Positions 9,815 through 18,259 of a stretch of DNA of 64,000 nt are shown one piece after another; within the stretch, counting starts at the first letter, position 1; each line of letters begins with the position of its first letter. Source of the stretch: Alcaligenaceae bacterium (GTDB lineage Bacteria > Pseudomonadota > Gammaproteobacteria > Burkholderiales > Burkholderiaceae_B); contig JAJUGV010000001.1 in the NCBI GenBank assembly GCA_029265795.1, positions 62,001 through 126,000 of the forward strand, in the 5' to 3' direction. The notes beneath the pieces were generated by a model. That model was given only the letters and a program-made list of their open reading frames with translations, had not been told where the DNA came from and ran no database searches. Position numbers and translations under genes: made by a program.

Positions 9815-9863
9815 CTGGCTAGGCAACCGGCCCTACCGCTTGCGCAGCGTGTAGCCTAGCCAG
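9815..9863. terminator. Long inverted repeat between convergent dgt and minE
   Basis: CTGGCTAGGC (9815-9824) and GCCTAGCCAG (9854-9863) are perfect 10-bp arms around a 29-base loop. The repeat overlaps the minE stop codon. There is no T run, so it is a transcript-end or pausing structure rather than a proven intrinsic terminator. Confidence 0.45.
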
Positions 9864-10128
9864 TGCGCCCTTGTTCTTCCGGCTGGGGCATTTCGATCTT
9901 CACCTCCAGCACCTCAAGGGAGTCCTGCCGGTCCAGGTTCACCTTGATGTCATCCGGGTTGATCTTCACGTAGCGGGAGATCACTTCGACCAGTTCCTTC
10001 TGCAAACGGGGCAGATAGTCCGGTGTCACACCGGTGCGGCGCTCGTTGATCAGAATCAGTTGCAGGCGGTCCTTCGCCACGCTTGCCGAAGTTTTCTTCT
10101 GGCCGAGCAGAAATGAAAGAAAGGACAT
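9856..10128 (-). CDS. minE: Cell division topological specificity factor MinE
   Basis: 90-residue partner of MinD. It stimulates MinD ATPase and drives pole-to-pole oscillation, so MinC inhibition is relieved at midcell. The N-terminal membrane-targeting stretch ([15 protein letters not shown]) precedes the MinD-contact strand ([11 protein letters not shown]) and the C-terminal dimer domain. It starts 2 bases after the minD stop, so it is translationally linked to minD. Confidence 0.95.
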   Translation of the reverse strand: MSFLSFLLGQKKTSASVAKDRLQLILINERRTGVTPDYLPRLQKELVEVISRYVKINPDDIKVNLDRQDSLEVLEVKIEMPQPEEQGRTG

Positions 10129-10130
10129 AA

Positions 10131-10946
10131 TTATTTCCCCCCGAACAGGCGCTTGAAGAGTCCGGGCTTTTCGTATTCAGTAAATCGCAGGGGCAGTTCT
10201 TCGCCCAGGTAGCGGGAGATGACATCCTGATATGCAGCGGCGACGTCAGAGTCACGCAGATGAATCACCGGTATGCCCTGGTTGGAAGCCTGGAGAACGG
10301 CTTCTGACTCGGGAATCACCCCAATCAGCTTGATACGCAGAATGTCTTCGATATCCTGCAGAGACAGCATCTCGCCGTCCGCCACCCGCTTGGCGTTGTA
10401 GCGAGTCAGCAGCAGGTATTCTTTTATGGGCTCTTCGCCGCGCTCTGCACGGCGTGACTTAGCAGACAGAATCCCCAGGATGCGGTCGGAGTCGCGAACC
10501 GAGGATACTTCGGGGTTCGTGACAACCAGGGCGTCGTCGGCGAAATACGACGCCATCAACGCACCGGTTTCGATACCGGCGGGCGAATCGCAGATGATGT
10601 ATTCAAAGCCCATGTCGGCAAGGTCGTTCAAAACCTTTTCGACACCTTCCTTGGTGAGGGCATCCTTGTCTCGTGTCTGCGAAGCAGGCAGGATGAATAA
10701 CTTTTCGAGCTGCTTATCGCGTATCAACGCTTGATTCAGCGTTGCCTCGCCCTGGATCACGTTGACGAAGTCGTATACGACTCGACGTTCGCACCCCATG
10801 ATGAGGTCGAGATTGCGCAGCCCGACGTCGAAGTCGATGACCACAGTCTTGTGGCCCTTCATCGCCAGACCTGCCGAGAAGCTTGCACTGGTGGTCGTCT
10901 TGCCGACGCCGCCCTTGCCGGATGTCACCACAACGATTCGCGCCAT
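10131..10946 (-). CDS. minD: Septum site-determining protein MinD
   Basis: Membrane-associated ParA/MinD-family ATPase, 271 residues. The deviant Walker A motif [11 protein letters not shown] is at residues 11-21. Switch regions are in [13 protein letters not shown] and [11 protein letters not shown]. The C-terminal amphipathic membrane helix ends in [10 protein letters not shown]. It recruits MinC and is displaced by MinE. An AGAGGAA ribosome binding site precedes the ATG. An intrinsic terminator lies just upstream between minC and minD, so minDE may be transcribed partly independently of minC. Confidence 0.96.
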   Translation of the reverse strand: MARIVVVTSGKGGVGKTTTSASFSAGLAMKGHKTVVIDFDVGLRNLDLIMGCERRVVYDFVNVIQGEATLNQALIRDKQLEKLFILPASQTRDKDALTKEGVEKVLNDLADMGFEYIICDSPAGIETGALMASYFADDALVVTNPEVSSVRDSDRILGILSAKSRRAERGEEPIKEYLLLTRYNAKRVADGEMLSLQDIEDILRIKLIGVIPESEAVLQASNQGIPVIHLRDSDVAAAYQDVISRYLGEELPLRFTEYEKPGLFKRLFGGK

Positions 10947-10993
10947 GACGATTGAGTTCCTCTAAGTTCGATAAATCACGTAATCGTAAAGCA

Positions 10994-11026
10994 TAAAAAC
11001 GACGGACCCCCGAGTGGGGGCCCGTC
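10994..11026 (-). terminator. Intrinsic terminator overlapping the minC stop codon
   Basis: On the minus strand GACGGGCCCCC and GGGGGTCCGTC form an 11-bp stem (one G-T pair) with an ACTC loop at 11001-11026, followed by GTTTTTAT. The minC TGA lies at the foot of the stem. Such a hairpin inside a min operon would be expected to reduce read-through into minDE. Confidence 0.8.
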
Positions 11027-11840
11027 AGTTGCCTAATGATTCAATTTGCAAGCTTTCACCACTAAGGCTGATTACGGCCGGTTTGTTCTGAACTGCGGCT
11101 TCAAGCCCTGTTTCAATCACACGGTACACGCCGGCAACGGCGACCAGCTCCGGGTCGAGCTGAGTGGTAAATATGCGTGCAGTGGTGTCACCGCGTGCCC
11201 CGGCCATCGCCTTGCCTCGCAAAGGACCGTAGACATGGATATTGCCGTCGGCGATGACTTCAGCGCCACGACTGACGACACCCACGACAATCAGGTCGGT
11301 GTCACGGGCGTACACCCGCTGGCCTGAGCGCAGCGGCCGGTTGATGACCATAGCGGCCGGAGCAGGTACGGGTGTGACGGGGGCCGTGTCGGTTTCGGCT
11401 GCCGGTGGGGTCTCGGCAGGTTGCGGAGCACCGTTAGCGGGTGGCTTTTCAGGTGTCACTGCCGCTGAGGGCACTTCGTGATCGGTGGCGGCCGGCGCAG
11501 CAGGCCTTATCGGCGCACCACCGACTTCCACTGCGGGAAGCCCGGCCTCGGCGGCGGCCTGCTGTTGTTCACCTTCGGCCACCACCCCGACCGGATAAAG
11601 ATGGTGGCTGCGCAGGGCGGCCACCAGTGCCGGCCAGTCAACCACCTGCTCTAAACCACTGGCGTCCACGACCACCGGTTCGTTTTCAAAGAATGCACCC
11701 GCATCCTTCATGCGTTTGGCCAGCGCATCAAGCAGCGCGTCAGTGTCTGTGTCTTGCAGGACGACGCGAATGGCATACAGCGTTGCGCTCTTGAAGTCGA
11801 GCGCCTGGGGTGTTTTGCGAGAAGGCTTGTTGGTGCTCAC
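11025..11840 (-). CDS. minC: Septum site-determining protein MinC
   Basis: Inhibitor of FtsZ polymerisation. The N-terminal domain begins near [17 protein letters not shown]; a long Pro/Ala-rich linker (about residues 115-165) follows; the C-terminal beta-helix domain has the typical [17 protein letters not shown] and [18 protein letters not shown] motifs. At 271 residues it is longer than E. coli MinC (about 231) because of the linker. I choose GTG 11840, which shares GTGA with the glnS stop codon. An ATG at 11855 inside glnS would add five residues. Confidence 0.93.
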   Translation of the reverse strand: MSTNKPSRKTPQALDFKSATLYAIRVVLQDTDTDALLDALAKRMKDAGAFFENEPVVVDASGLEQVVDWPALVAALRSHHLYPVGVVAEGEQQQAAAEAGLPAVEVGGAPIRPAAPAATDHEVPSAAVTPEKPPANGAPQPAETPPAAETDTAPVTPVPAPAAMVINRPLRSGQRVYARDTDLIVVGVVSRGAEVIADGNIHVYGPLRGKAMAGARGDTTARIFTTQLDPELVAVAGVYRVIETGLEAAVQNKPAVISLSGESLQIESLGN

Positions 11841-13603
11841 TTTTTCTTGCCCCATGAGTCTCTCAGAGTGGTGGCGCGATTAATGACGGGCCGCTCGACA
11901 GAGGATTCTTCGCGGTCGGCTGTGAAATAACCGAGGCGTTCGAACTGCCAAGTGGCGCCCGGTTTTGCATGGACACTGGGTTCAAGCCAGCCTTGCACCA
12001 CCTTGCACGAGTCGGGATTCAGCTCCGCGATGAAGTCCTTATCGCCTGCGTCGGGATGTGGCTCCAGGAACAGGCGATCGTACAGCCGGATTTCCGCCTG
12101 GATGGCTTCCGCAGCATTCAGCCACGTGATGTTGCCCTTGACCTTAACGGAATCCGCCCCCGGGGTCCCGCTTTTTGTGTCGGGCAGATACTCAGCGTGT
12201 ACTTCGATGACGTCGCCGGCTTCATTCTTTACACAGCCCGTGCACTTGATGATGTAGCCGTACTTGAGACGAACCTTGTTCCCTGGGAACAGGCGGAAGT
12301 ACTTCTTTGGGGGCTCCTCGCGGAAATCGTCGCGTTCGATCCACAGCTCGCGGCCGAATGAGAACTCTCGTACGCCTGCTTCAGGGTCGTGCGGGTTAAG
12401 GGGCGCCTGGCAGGGTTCAGACTCACCCTCTGGGTAGTTGGTGATCACCAGTTTCAGAGGGTCGAGCACAGCGACCGCGCGAGGCGCGACAGGGTCGAGG
12501 TCGTCGCGCAGCGCTTGCTCTAGAACGCTGTAATCGATGCGCGAGTCGGCCTTTGTTACACCCAGCCGTTCGCAGAAGAGGCGAATGGATGACGGCGTAT
12601 AGCCACGTCGGCGCAGGCCCGCCAGGGTGGGCAGACGCGGGTCGTCCCAGCCGTTGACATGATTGTCGCGTACCAGCTGCAGCAATTTACGCTTGCTTGT
12701 CACCACGTAGCTTAGGTTCAGACGCGCGAACTCATATTGTTGTGGCAGAGGCTGCAACAGAAGATCGAGCTCTGCCAGCCGCTCCAGAATCCAGTTGTAG
12801 AAGGGGCGCTGGTCTTCGAATTCGAGCGTGCAGATACTGTGGGTAATGCCCTCCAGCGCATCTTCCACTGGGTGTGCCCAGGAGTACATCGGATAAATGC
12901 ACCATTGGTCGCCGGTGCGATGGTGGGTGGCGTGGCGAATGCGATACAGCACCGGGTCGCGCATGTTGATATTGGGCGATGCCATATCGATGCGCGCGCG
13001 CAGACACAGGCTGCCGTCAGGATGCTTGCCGTCGCGCATTTCGCGCAGCAATTGCAATGACTCTTCGGCGGGGCGGTCACGCCAGGGTGAATTGGTGCCC
13101 GGTTCGGTCAGGGTGCCACGCGTCGCGCGGATTTCGTCTGCGCTTTGTTCGTCGACATAGGCGTGGCCGGCCTGCACCAGAGCTTCGGCGAATTCATACA
13201 TGAAGCCGAAGTAATCGCTGGCGAAGTACAGGTTCTCTTCGTCGCCATAGTGCCAGTCAAAGCCCAGCCAGCTCACCATGTCGATGATGGCATCCACATA
13301 TTCCTGCTCTTCCTTTTCAGGATTGGTGTCATCAAAACGCAGGTGGCAGGCCCCTTCGTAGTCGCGAGCCAAACCGAAATTCAGGCAGATGCTCTTGGCA
13401 TGACCGATGTGCAAGTAGCCGTTCGGTTCCGGCGGAAACCGCGTACGGATACGAGCCACATCAGGCTTGCCTTGCCGTTGCACGTACGCCGGGCCGGGAC
13501 GCCCCGCCCAGAGCTTTTGTGCATGGCGGCCTTCAGCCAGATCTTTTTCGATAATGGTGCGCAGAAAATTGGATACCACGCCCGGACTGGGTACAGAACT
13601 CAT
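11837..13603 (-). CDS. glnS: Glutaminyl-tRNA synthetase
   Basis: Class I synthetase charging tRNA-Gln, 588 residues. The HIGH motif is at 65-68 in [16 protein letters not shown]. The KMSKS equivalent is TSKRKL near residue 303. The C-terminal anticodon-binding beta-barrels are present ([10 protein letters not shown], then [14 protein letters not shown]). The N-terminal leader before the catalytic domain is about 50 residues. The end overlaps minC, giving an apparent glnS-minC transcription unit. Confidence 0.96.
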   Translation of the reverse strand: MSSVPSPGVVSNFLRTIIEKDLAEGRHAQKLWAGRPGPAYVQRQGKPDVARIRTRFPPEPNGYLHIGHAKSICLNFGLARDYEGACHLRFDDTNPEKEEQEYVDAIIDMVSWLGFDWHYGDEENLYFASDYFGFMYEFAEALVQAGHAYVDEQSADEIRATRGTLTEPGTNSPWRDRPAEESLQLLREMRDGKHPDGSLCLRARIDMASPNINMRDPVLYRIRHATHHRTGDQWCIYPMYSWAHPVEDALEGITHSICTLEFEDQRPFYNWILERLAELDLLLQPLPQQYEFARLNLSYVVTSKRKLLQLVRDNHVNGWDDPRLPTLAGLRRRGYTPSSIRLFCERLGVTKADSRIDYSVLEQALRDDLDPVAPRAVAVLDPLKLVITNYPEGESEPCQAPLNPHDPEAGVREFSFGRELWIERDDFREEPPKKYFRLFPGNKVRLKYGYIIKCTGCVKNEAGDVIEVHAEYLPDTKSGTPGADSVKVKGNITWLNAAEAIQAEIRLYDRLFLEPHPDAGDKDFIAELNPDSCKVVQGWLEPSVHAKPGATWQFERLGYFTADREESSVERPVINRATTLRDSWGKKK

Positions 13604-13739
13604 TACAGGAAGACGCCGATACTTGAAATTAAGCGGAATGCGAAAGTAAGCATTTTGCCACGTTCGTCAAGGTTTGCCCGGAGGCAATGGCCGAAATGTG
13701 GCATACAGCTCGAGAGTTTCCTTTACACTGGCGGCCATT

Positions 13740-15077
13740 ATGACTCACTTGGCGCTCTGGATCTCGCAGGCCCAGTTCTTCATGAGCCTGTCGTTCATGC
13801 TGCTTTTCCTGTTGCTGGAGCTCGGGCTGGCGTGGGCGTTGCTGTTCTTCAAGGTGCGCGCCTTCAGCGGCGAGGCGCGCTGGATGGAAGCGTATCGCTT
13901 CTGGGTGCGGGTGTTCGCACTGACCTTCATCGCGGCGTTTGTATCTACCGTACCAGTGATGATCCAGTTCGGAAGCCTGTGGCCGGCATTGTTGGATCGC
14001 ATCGGCAATGTAGCGAGCCCCATTCTGGCGGCGGCCGTACTTTCGTTGTTCGTAGTCAAGATCTGTTTCGTCGGGGTCATGCTGTTTGCGCAAAGGCGTA
14101 TTTCGCAACGGCTCCACACCGGGCTGGTCGCAGTGGTGGCATTGGGGTTAACTGCAACGGCCATGTGGCCGGTCATGCTTTTTTCTTGGATGCGGACACC
14201 GGCCGGCGCCTTTTTTTCCAATGGGCGCTACATCGTTACGGATTGGTGGCAGGTCGCCTTCAACCCGTCATTTCCGTGGTATGCCGGCTTACTGCTAACT
14301 CTGGCACTTGCCACAGCCTCTCTGTTCATGCTGGGTATCACCGCCTTACAAAGCCTGTGGCGCAATGCCGGTGAGCACGAGCGGGCGGTCTTCGGCCTTG
14401 CCGGCCGTACTGCCGTCGTGTCGCTGCTGTTATTGGGGGCCATTGCGGTGTTGGCAGGGCAAGCCCTGGCCGTTCATGAGCCGGCCCGCACCGCTGCGGC
14501 GCTGGGCTATTGGCAATCCGGCGAACGCCCCAGCATGGCGCTGTTGGCGGTGCCCCCTCCAGAGGGGCACACCGGTGGGTGGGAATGGCGTTGGGAGGGA
14601 AGAGGCGGCAGCTTCCTGGCGCGTGCCGCTGACGGCGCGTATCGGGGTCTGGATCAATATTCCGGCATGGCGCCGCCCCGGGGTTTCACCTTTTGGTCGC
14701 TGCGTATCGCGGTGGTCGGCACGCTTATCGTGCTGCTGCCGGCCGCACTGGCATGGTGGCGGCTTAGAGCGGCCGGCGGCGACCCCACTGGGCTGCCCCG
14801 CTGGCTGCGCAAGGCGCTGGTAGCGGGCGGCTTTGGTGGCTGGCTTGTTGCAGTGGCCGGTTTTGCCCACGTCCTGATCGGGGCCCACCCCTACGCGGTA
14901 GCAGGAACCGTGACGTTCAGTGAGGTGATGGGAGGCGGCTCAGTGCCGGCCTTGCTCGCTGGTGGTGTCGTCCTGTTGGCGGTCTACGGTCTGTGCCTCG
15001 CGGGGTTCCTACAGTTGATGTGGCATAACATGCGGTACGGTGTGGTTCCAGTCATTCGCCACAGGAATAGGGCTTGA
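13740..15077 (+). CDS. Cytochrome bd subunit I-like protein lacking heme ligands
   Basis: 445-residue polytopic membrane protein clearly homologous to CydA/CioA: YRFWVRVFALTF, QFGSLWP, SWMRTPAGAF, VAFNPSFP and the FTFWSLRI helix are all recognisable. The key residues are not kept. The family His19 (heme b595 ligand) aligns with Met20 or neighbours, His186 (heme b558) with Leu184-185, and Met393 (b558) with Ala324. The Glu99/Glu107 pair becomes Ala98/Lys107, and the GRQPW motif becomes GAHPY at 381-385. In the quinol-loop region the Lys is Arg250 and the Glu is Leu255. It is unlikely to be an ordinary quinol oxidase. ATG 13740 is the first sensible start. The CydB-like gene overlaps its stop. 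Confidence 0.85.
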   Translation: MTHLALWISQAQFFMSLSFMLLFLLLELGLAWALLFFKVRAFSGEARWMEAYRFWVRVFALTFIAAFVSTVPVMIQFGSLWPALLDRIGNVASPILAAAVLSLFVVKICFVGVMLFAQRRISQRLHTGLVAVVALGLTATAMWPVMLFSWMRTPAGAFFSNGRYIVTDWWQVAFNPSFPWYAGLLLTLALATASLFMLGITALQSLWRNAGEHERAVFGLAGRTAVVSLLLLGAIAVLAGQALAVHEPARTAAALGYWQSGERPSMALLAVPPPEGHTGGWEWRWEGRGGSFLARAADGAYRGLDQYSGMAPPRGFTFWSLRIAVVGTLIVLLPAALAWWRLRAAGGDPTGLPRWLRKALVAGGFGGWLVAVAGFAHVLIGAHPYAVAGTVTFSEVMGGGSVPALLAGGVVLLAVYGLCLAGFLQLMWHNMRYGVVPVIRHRNRA

Positions 15078-16135
15078 GTGTATACATGGTAGATACATTG
15101 GCAATGGCACTGGGTCTGCATCCGGCCGCTCCCGAATTCTGGATGCCACTGGCCTTTATGGGCTTGCTGTGCCTGGTGGTGCTGGCTGCTATGGTGCTCG
15201 ATGGGTTCGACATCGGTGTGGGTTGTCTCAGTGTATTTGCGCCCCAGTCCCTTCGGCCGCGTATGCTGTCCTTGCTGAGTCCGTGGCGTGATGCCAATGA
15301 ATTCTGGCTGTTTCTGGGGCTGGGTCTTTTTATGGCGGCCTTTCCCCTGGCTTGGGGCCGCGTAATGGGAGAGCTGTATCTGCCGCTTACCTTGATGGCG
15401 GTAGGAACCTTGTTGCGTACCTTTGGCTATGAGCTGCGCGTGCGGGCGCCTCGCGAGATGCAGTCGTATTTTGGGCGGCTGTTCGGTATGGGTGCGTTAC
15501 TGACGGCGCTGTCGCACGGGCTGCTGCTGGCACAGGTCGTCATGCTGTCACAGGCCGACACCGTTCAGCTGGGTTTTTCGTTGTTTACGGCCGTCTGTGC
15601 GGTGGCCGCCTATTGTCTTTTAGGGGCTTCGTGGCTGATCATGCGCGAGGGCGGCGAGCTGCGCGCGCGCGCGATCTTCTGGGGGCGGCGGTGTGTGCGG
15701 TGGGCGGCTGCGGGGGCTGTCGGAGTATCCGTCGTGCTTGCCCTGGGCAATCCAGGTATTTTCCTGAAGTGGAGTAGCGGCCTAACTCGAGCCCTGGCGG
15801 CGTGTTTGTGGGTGGGGATGCTAGTGGCCTTCGTGTGCATAGAAATGTGCCTGCAGCGCATGATCAACACCAGCATACGCAGTACGGCGCTTCCCTTTCT
15901 CATGACGTTGCTGGTGTTCGGGCTGACCTTCGCCGGCCTGACCTACAGTTTTTTCCCCTATCTGGTGCTGGACGAGCTGACCATCTGGGACGCCGCTGCG
16001 GCACCGGAGTCGCTAGAGTTGGTTCTGGTGATGGCGGCGGTGGCGCTGCCCATCGCGCTGGCTTTCAATGCCCGCGTTTACCGCGGCATGTTCGGCTTGT
16101 CAGTGCCGCCGGAGCCACCCGAGTTCGGGCGCTGA
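15074..16135 (+). CDS. Cytochrome bd subunit II-like protein
   Basis: 353-residue polytopic protein of the CydB family. Family marks include MVLDGFDIGVG near residue 40, DANEFWLFLGLGLFMAAFP near 73 (NEVW in typical CydB), GELYLPLTLMAVG, GASWLIMREGGELRARA and TIWDAAAAPESL. The TTG start at 15074 shares TTGA with the stop of the subunit-I-like gene and has AGGAATAG 6 bases upstream; ATG 15086 is the alternative. It should form the structural partner of the heme-ligand-less subunit. The last 58 bases overlap the convergent histidine kinase gene. Confidence 0.85.
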   Translation: MSVYMVDTLAMALGLHPAAPEFWMPLAFMGLLCLVVLAAMVLDGFDIGVGCLSVFAPQSLRPRMLSLLSPWRDANEFWLFLGLGLFMAAFPLAWGRVMGELYLPLTLMAVGTLLRTFGYELRVRAPREMQSYFGRLFGMGALLTALSHGLLLAQVVMLSQADTVQLGFSLFTAVCAVAAYCLLGASWLIMREGGELRARAIFWGRRCVRWAAAGAVGVSVVLALGNPGIFLKWSSGLTRALAACLWVGMLVAFVCIEMCLQRMINTSIRSTALPFLMTLLVFGLTFAGLTYSFFPYLVLDELTIWDAAAAPESLELVLVMAAVALPIALAFNARVYRGMFGLSVPPEPPEFGR

Positions 16136-17511
16136 AGCGGCAGACTGATACACACTTCCAGGCCACCGCCGACGGCATCGTTGAGCGTCAGGGTTCCGCC
16201 ATGGGCCCGCGTGATCATCTCGGCCAGGGCCAGCCCAAGACCCACGGAGCCGGTGCGTGTCCTCGCTTCATCAAGTCGGGAGAAGGGTCTGAGCGCCTCG
16301 GAGCGCCTCTCCGCAGAGATGCCGCTGCCATGGTCGCGCAGTCGCAGCAAAGCGTGATCGCCTTGCTTGGACAGTGACAGTTCCACCGGCGGGGCTCCGT
16401 GATTCAGCGCATTGGTAATGAGGTTGTCGATAAGCCGCCCCAGCGCCAGTTCATCAGCATTCAAAAAAAGGTCTTCGTCGGGAACCTGCTGTAGCCGAAC
16501 ATCGCTGCCGGCCTGCTGCCAGGCGCCCACGCGCTCTTCCAGCCAGGGTCGCAAGGGCAACGGTGCATAGTGATACGACGCTTGATCTGCGCCTCTGACA
16601 TAGTTGATGAACTGATCGATCATGCGCTGCATGTCCTGCACATCCTGGCGCATGCCCTCCTTCAAGGAGGTGTCGTCACTCATTTCAATCCGCAGCCACA
16701 TCCGTGATAGCGGGCCTTTCAAGTCGTGCGGCAATCCGGCGAGCAAAGTACGCTGCACCGCCGCGGATTCCGCCAGGGTGTCCAGCATGGCGTTGAAGCG
16801 TTCGCCCAGGCTGCGAGTCTCTGAAGGCCCGGACGGCTCGACTCGTTCCGGCTTACCTGCCGCCAGCTGGTCGGCCGCCTTGGCAAGGCGCGTAAGGGGG
16901 CGCGTGATATGCCAGGCGAATGCGGCTGACATCAGCAACAGCAGGCCCATGCCGGTGAGCCACACAATAATCATGGGCGTTGCAACGGGCCGTGTGATGC
17001 GTTCCAGAGGAATAACGAGCCATTCCCGTGAGCGGGTCGCCTCGTCCATACCGGGCGCTTCGATCAGAGAAATGTACATGCGCGGCTCCGGCCCGCGCGA
17101 GAGCGCGACACGAGCGTCGTCATCGAGCCTTTCGTTGAGGGCCTCGACAAAGCTGCGCAGGTTGCGGCGGATGTCATCCGGGGGTGGCCTGTGTTCATCT
17201 TGCTGGGCGCGTCGGCGACGTCGCTCCAGGCTGGCGTCTGCCGGCAATGAGCGGGACCAGAGTCGCCACTGATTCTGCGATGCGTTCCGTACGAAGTCGG
17301 CCCGGTTCTCTGCAGGAATTTCCGCCAATGCAGCCCGCAGTGTACGTATCGTCGTGGCGGTGAGCTCAACCGAGACGTCTTCGGTGAATTGTTTGCGGTA
17401 GTGGCTGACGGTGGCAAAGGTGGCCGCCTGCACGAGCACGATGGTGCCCAAGGTGAGCAGCAGCATGCGCGTGCGTAGGGAGCGCGGCAATATTGATCGC
17501 CAGCTGAGCAT
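16078..17511 (-). CDS. Sensor histidine kinase, EnvZ-like
   Basis: 477-residue inner-membrane sensor kinase. One membrane segment follows the short N-terminal tail (MLLLTLGTIVLVQAATFATV), then a periplasmic domain of about 140 residues, a second membrane segment (near MIIVWLTGMGLLLLMSAAFA) and a HAMP linker. The H-box is LAGLPHDLKGPLSR, and the ATPase domain has N-box NLITNALNHG, then DHGSGIS and GSVGLGLALA. ATG 17511 has TGAGGG 8 bases upstream; TTG 17526 overlapping the regulator stop is possible. It pairs with the adjacent response regulator. The signal is unknown. Confidence 0.9.
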   Translation of the reverse strand: MLSWRSILPRSLRTRMLLLTLGTIVLVQAATFATVSHYRKQFTEDVSVELTATTIRTLRAALAEIPAENRADFVRNASQNQWRLWSRSLPADASLERRRRRAQQDEHRPPPDDIRRNLRSFVEALNERLDDDARVALSRGPEPRMYISLIEAPGMDEATRSREWLVIPLERITRPVATPMIIVWLTGMGLLLLMSAAFAWHITRPLTRLAKAADQLAAGKPERVEPSGPSETRSLGERFNAMLDTLAESAAVQRTLLAGLPHDLKGPLSRMWLRIEMSDDTSLKEGMRQDVQDMQRMIDQFINYVRGADQASYHYAPLPLRPWLEERVGAWQQAGSDVRLQQVPDEDLFLNADELALGRLIDNLITNALNHGAPPVELSLSKQGDHALLRLRDHGSGISAERRSEALRPFSRLDEARTRTGSVGLGLALAEMITRAHGGTLTLNDAVGGGLEVCISLPLQRPNSGGSGGTDKPNMPR

Positions 17512-17522
17512 GCCCTTTGCCC

Positions 17523-18224
17523 TCAAGGCGAGAACCGGTAGCCGACGCCCCAGACTGTTTGAATCCAGCGTGGCTGTTTGGGGTCGTCTTCCAGCGCGCG
17601 GCGTAGTCTCAGTACGGCGATGTCGATGGCGCGATCGTTGCGTTCGCCTTCTTCGTCGTCTCTTGCCAGGGCGAGCAGACGTTCACGCGACATCGGTTTG
17701 CCTGGATTGCTGACGAGCGCCTCTAGCAGATTGACTTCGCCACCGGTCAGCTTGATGAGAGTGTCGCCACGATGCAACTGGCGAGTGACAGGATCGAAAA
17801 CGAACGGGCCGAACGCCACCGGTTTGTCCTTGGTTAGCGCCGAGGCACCTTTCTTGCGACGCAGAACGGCTTCTATGCGAGCCAACAGTTCACGGGGATC
17901 AAAAGGTTTGCCGAGGTAGTCGTCGGCGCCGGCTTCAAGGCCGATCACGCGATCGACGGTTTCGTCCTTGGCTGTCAGGAGGATAATGGGAATGTCTTCG
18001 CCTTGCTGGCGTAGACGGCGGCAGGCTTCTGCACCATCGCCGTCGGGCATCATTCGATCAAGCACGATGAGATCCGGGCTGTACCGCTGAATGCGCGCTT
18101 CCAGATCGCTTGCATTAGGCGCAAGCAGCGTATCGTACTGATGCCGGTTCAGGTAGTCGGCCAGCAGCTGCAGAAGGGCAGGGTCGTCGTCAACGACAAG
18201 GATCTTGATATGTGGCTTATCCAT
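17523..18224 (-). CDS. OmpR-family response regulator
   Basis: 233-residue DNA-binding regulator. The receiver domain has acidic residues in VVDDDP near residue 12, the phospho-acceptor Asp in LIVLDRMMP near 56 and Lys in GKPFDPRELLAR near 106. The C-terminal winged helix ends in RWIQTVWGVGYRFSP. It is upstream of, and probably cotranscribed with, the kinase. Its start is only 35 bases from the divergent barrel-protein start, so that gene is a natural target (inference). Confidence 0.93.
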   Translation of the reverse strand: MDKPHIKILVVDDDPALLQLLADYLNRHQYDTLLAPNASDLEARIQRYSPDLIVLDRMMPDGDGAEACRRLRQQGEDIPIILLTAKDETVDRVIGLEAGADDYLGKPFDPRELLARIEAVLRRKKGASALTKDKPVAFGPFVFDPVTRQLHRGDTLIKLTGGEVNLLEALVSNPGKPMSRERLLALARDDEEGERNDRAIDIAVLRLRRALEDDPKQPRWIQTVWGVGYRFSP

Positions 18225-18259
18225 GGAGGCAAAGTTTACTCTTGCAGAGCGGAAGAGCC

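Noticed and set aside
13145-14374. A 409-codon plus-strand frame crossing the glnS start and the bd-like subunit gene
   Set aside because: It is antisense to glnS and then out of frame with the clearly homologous bd-like subunit I. Its translation has no family features.
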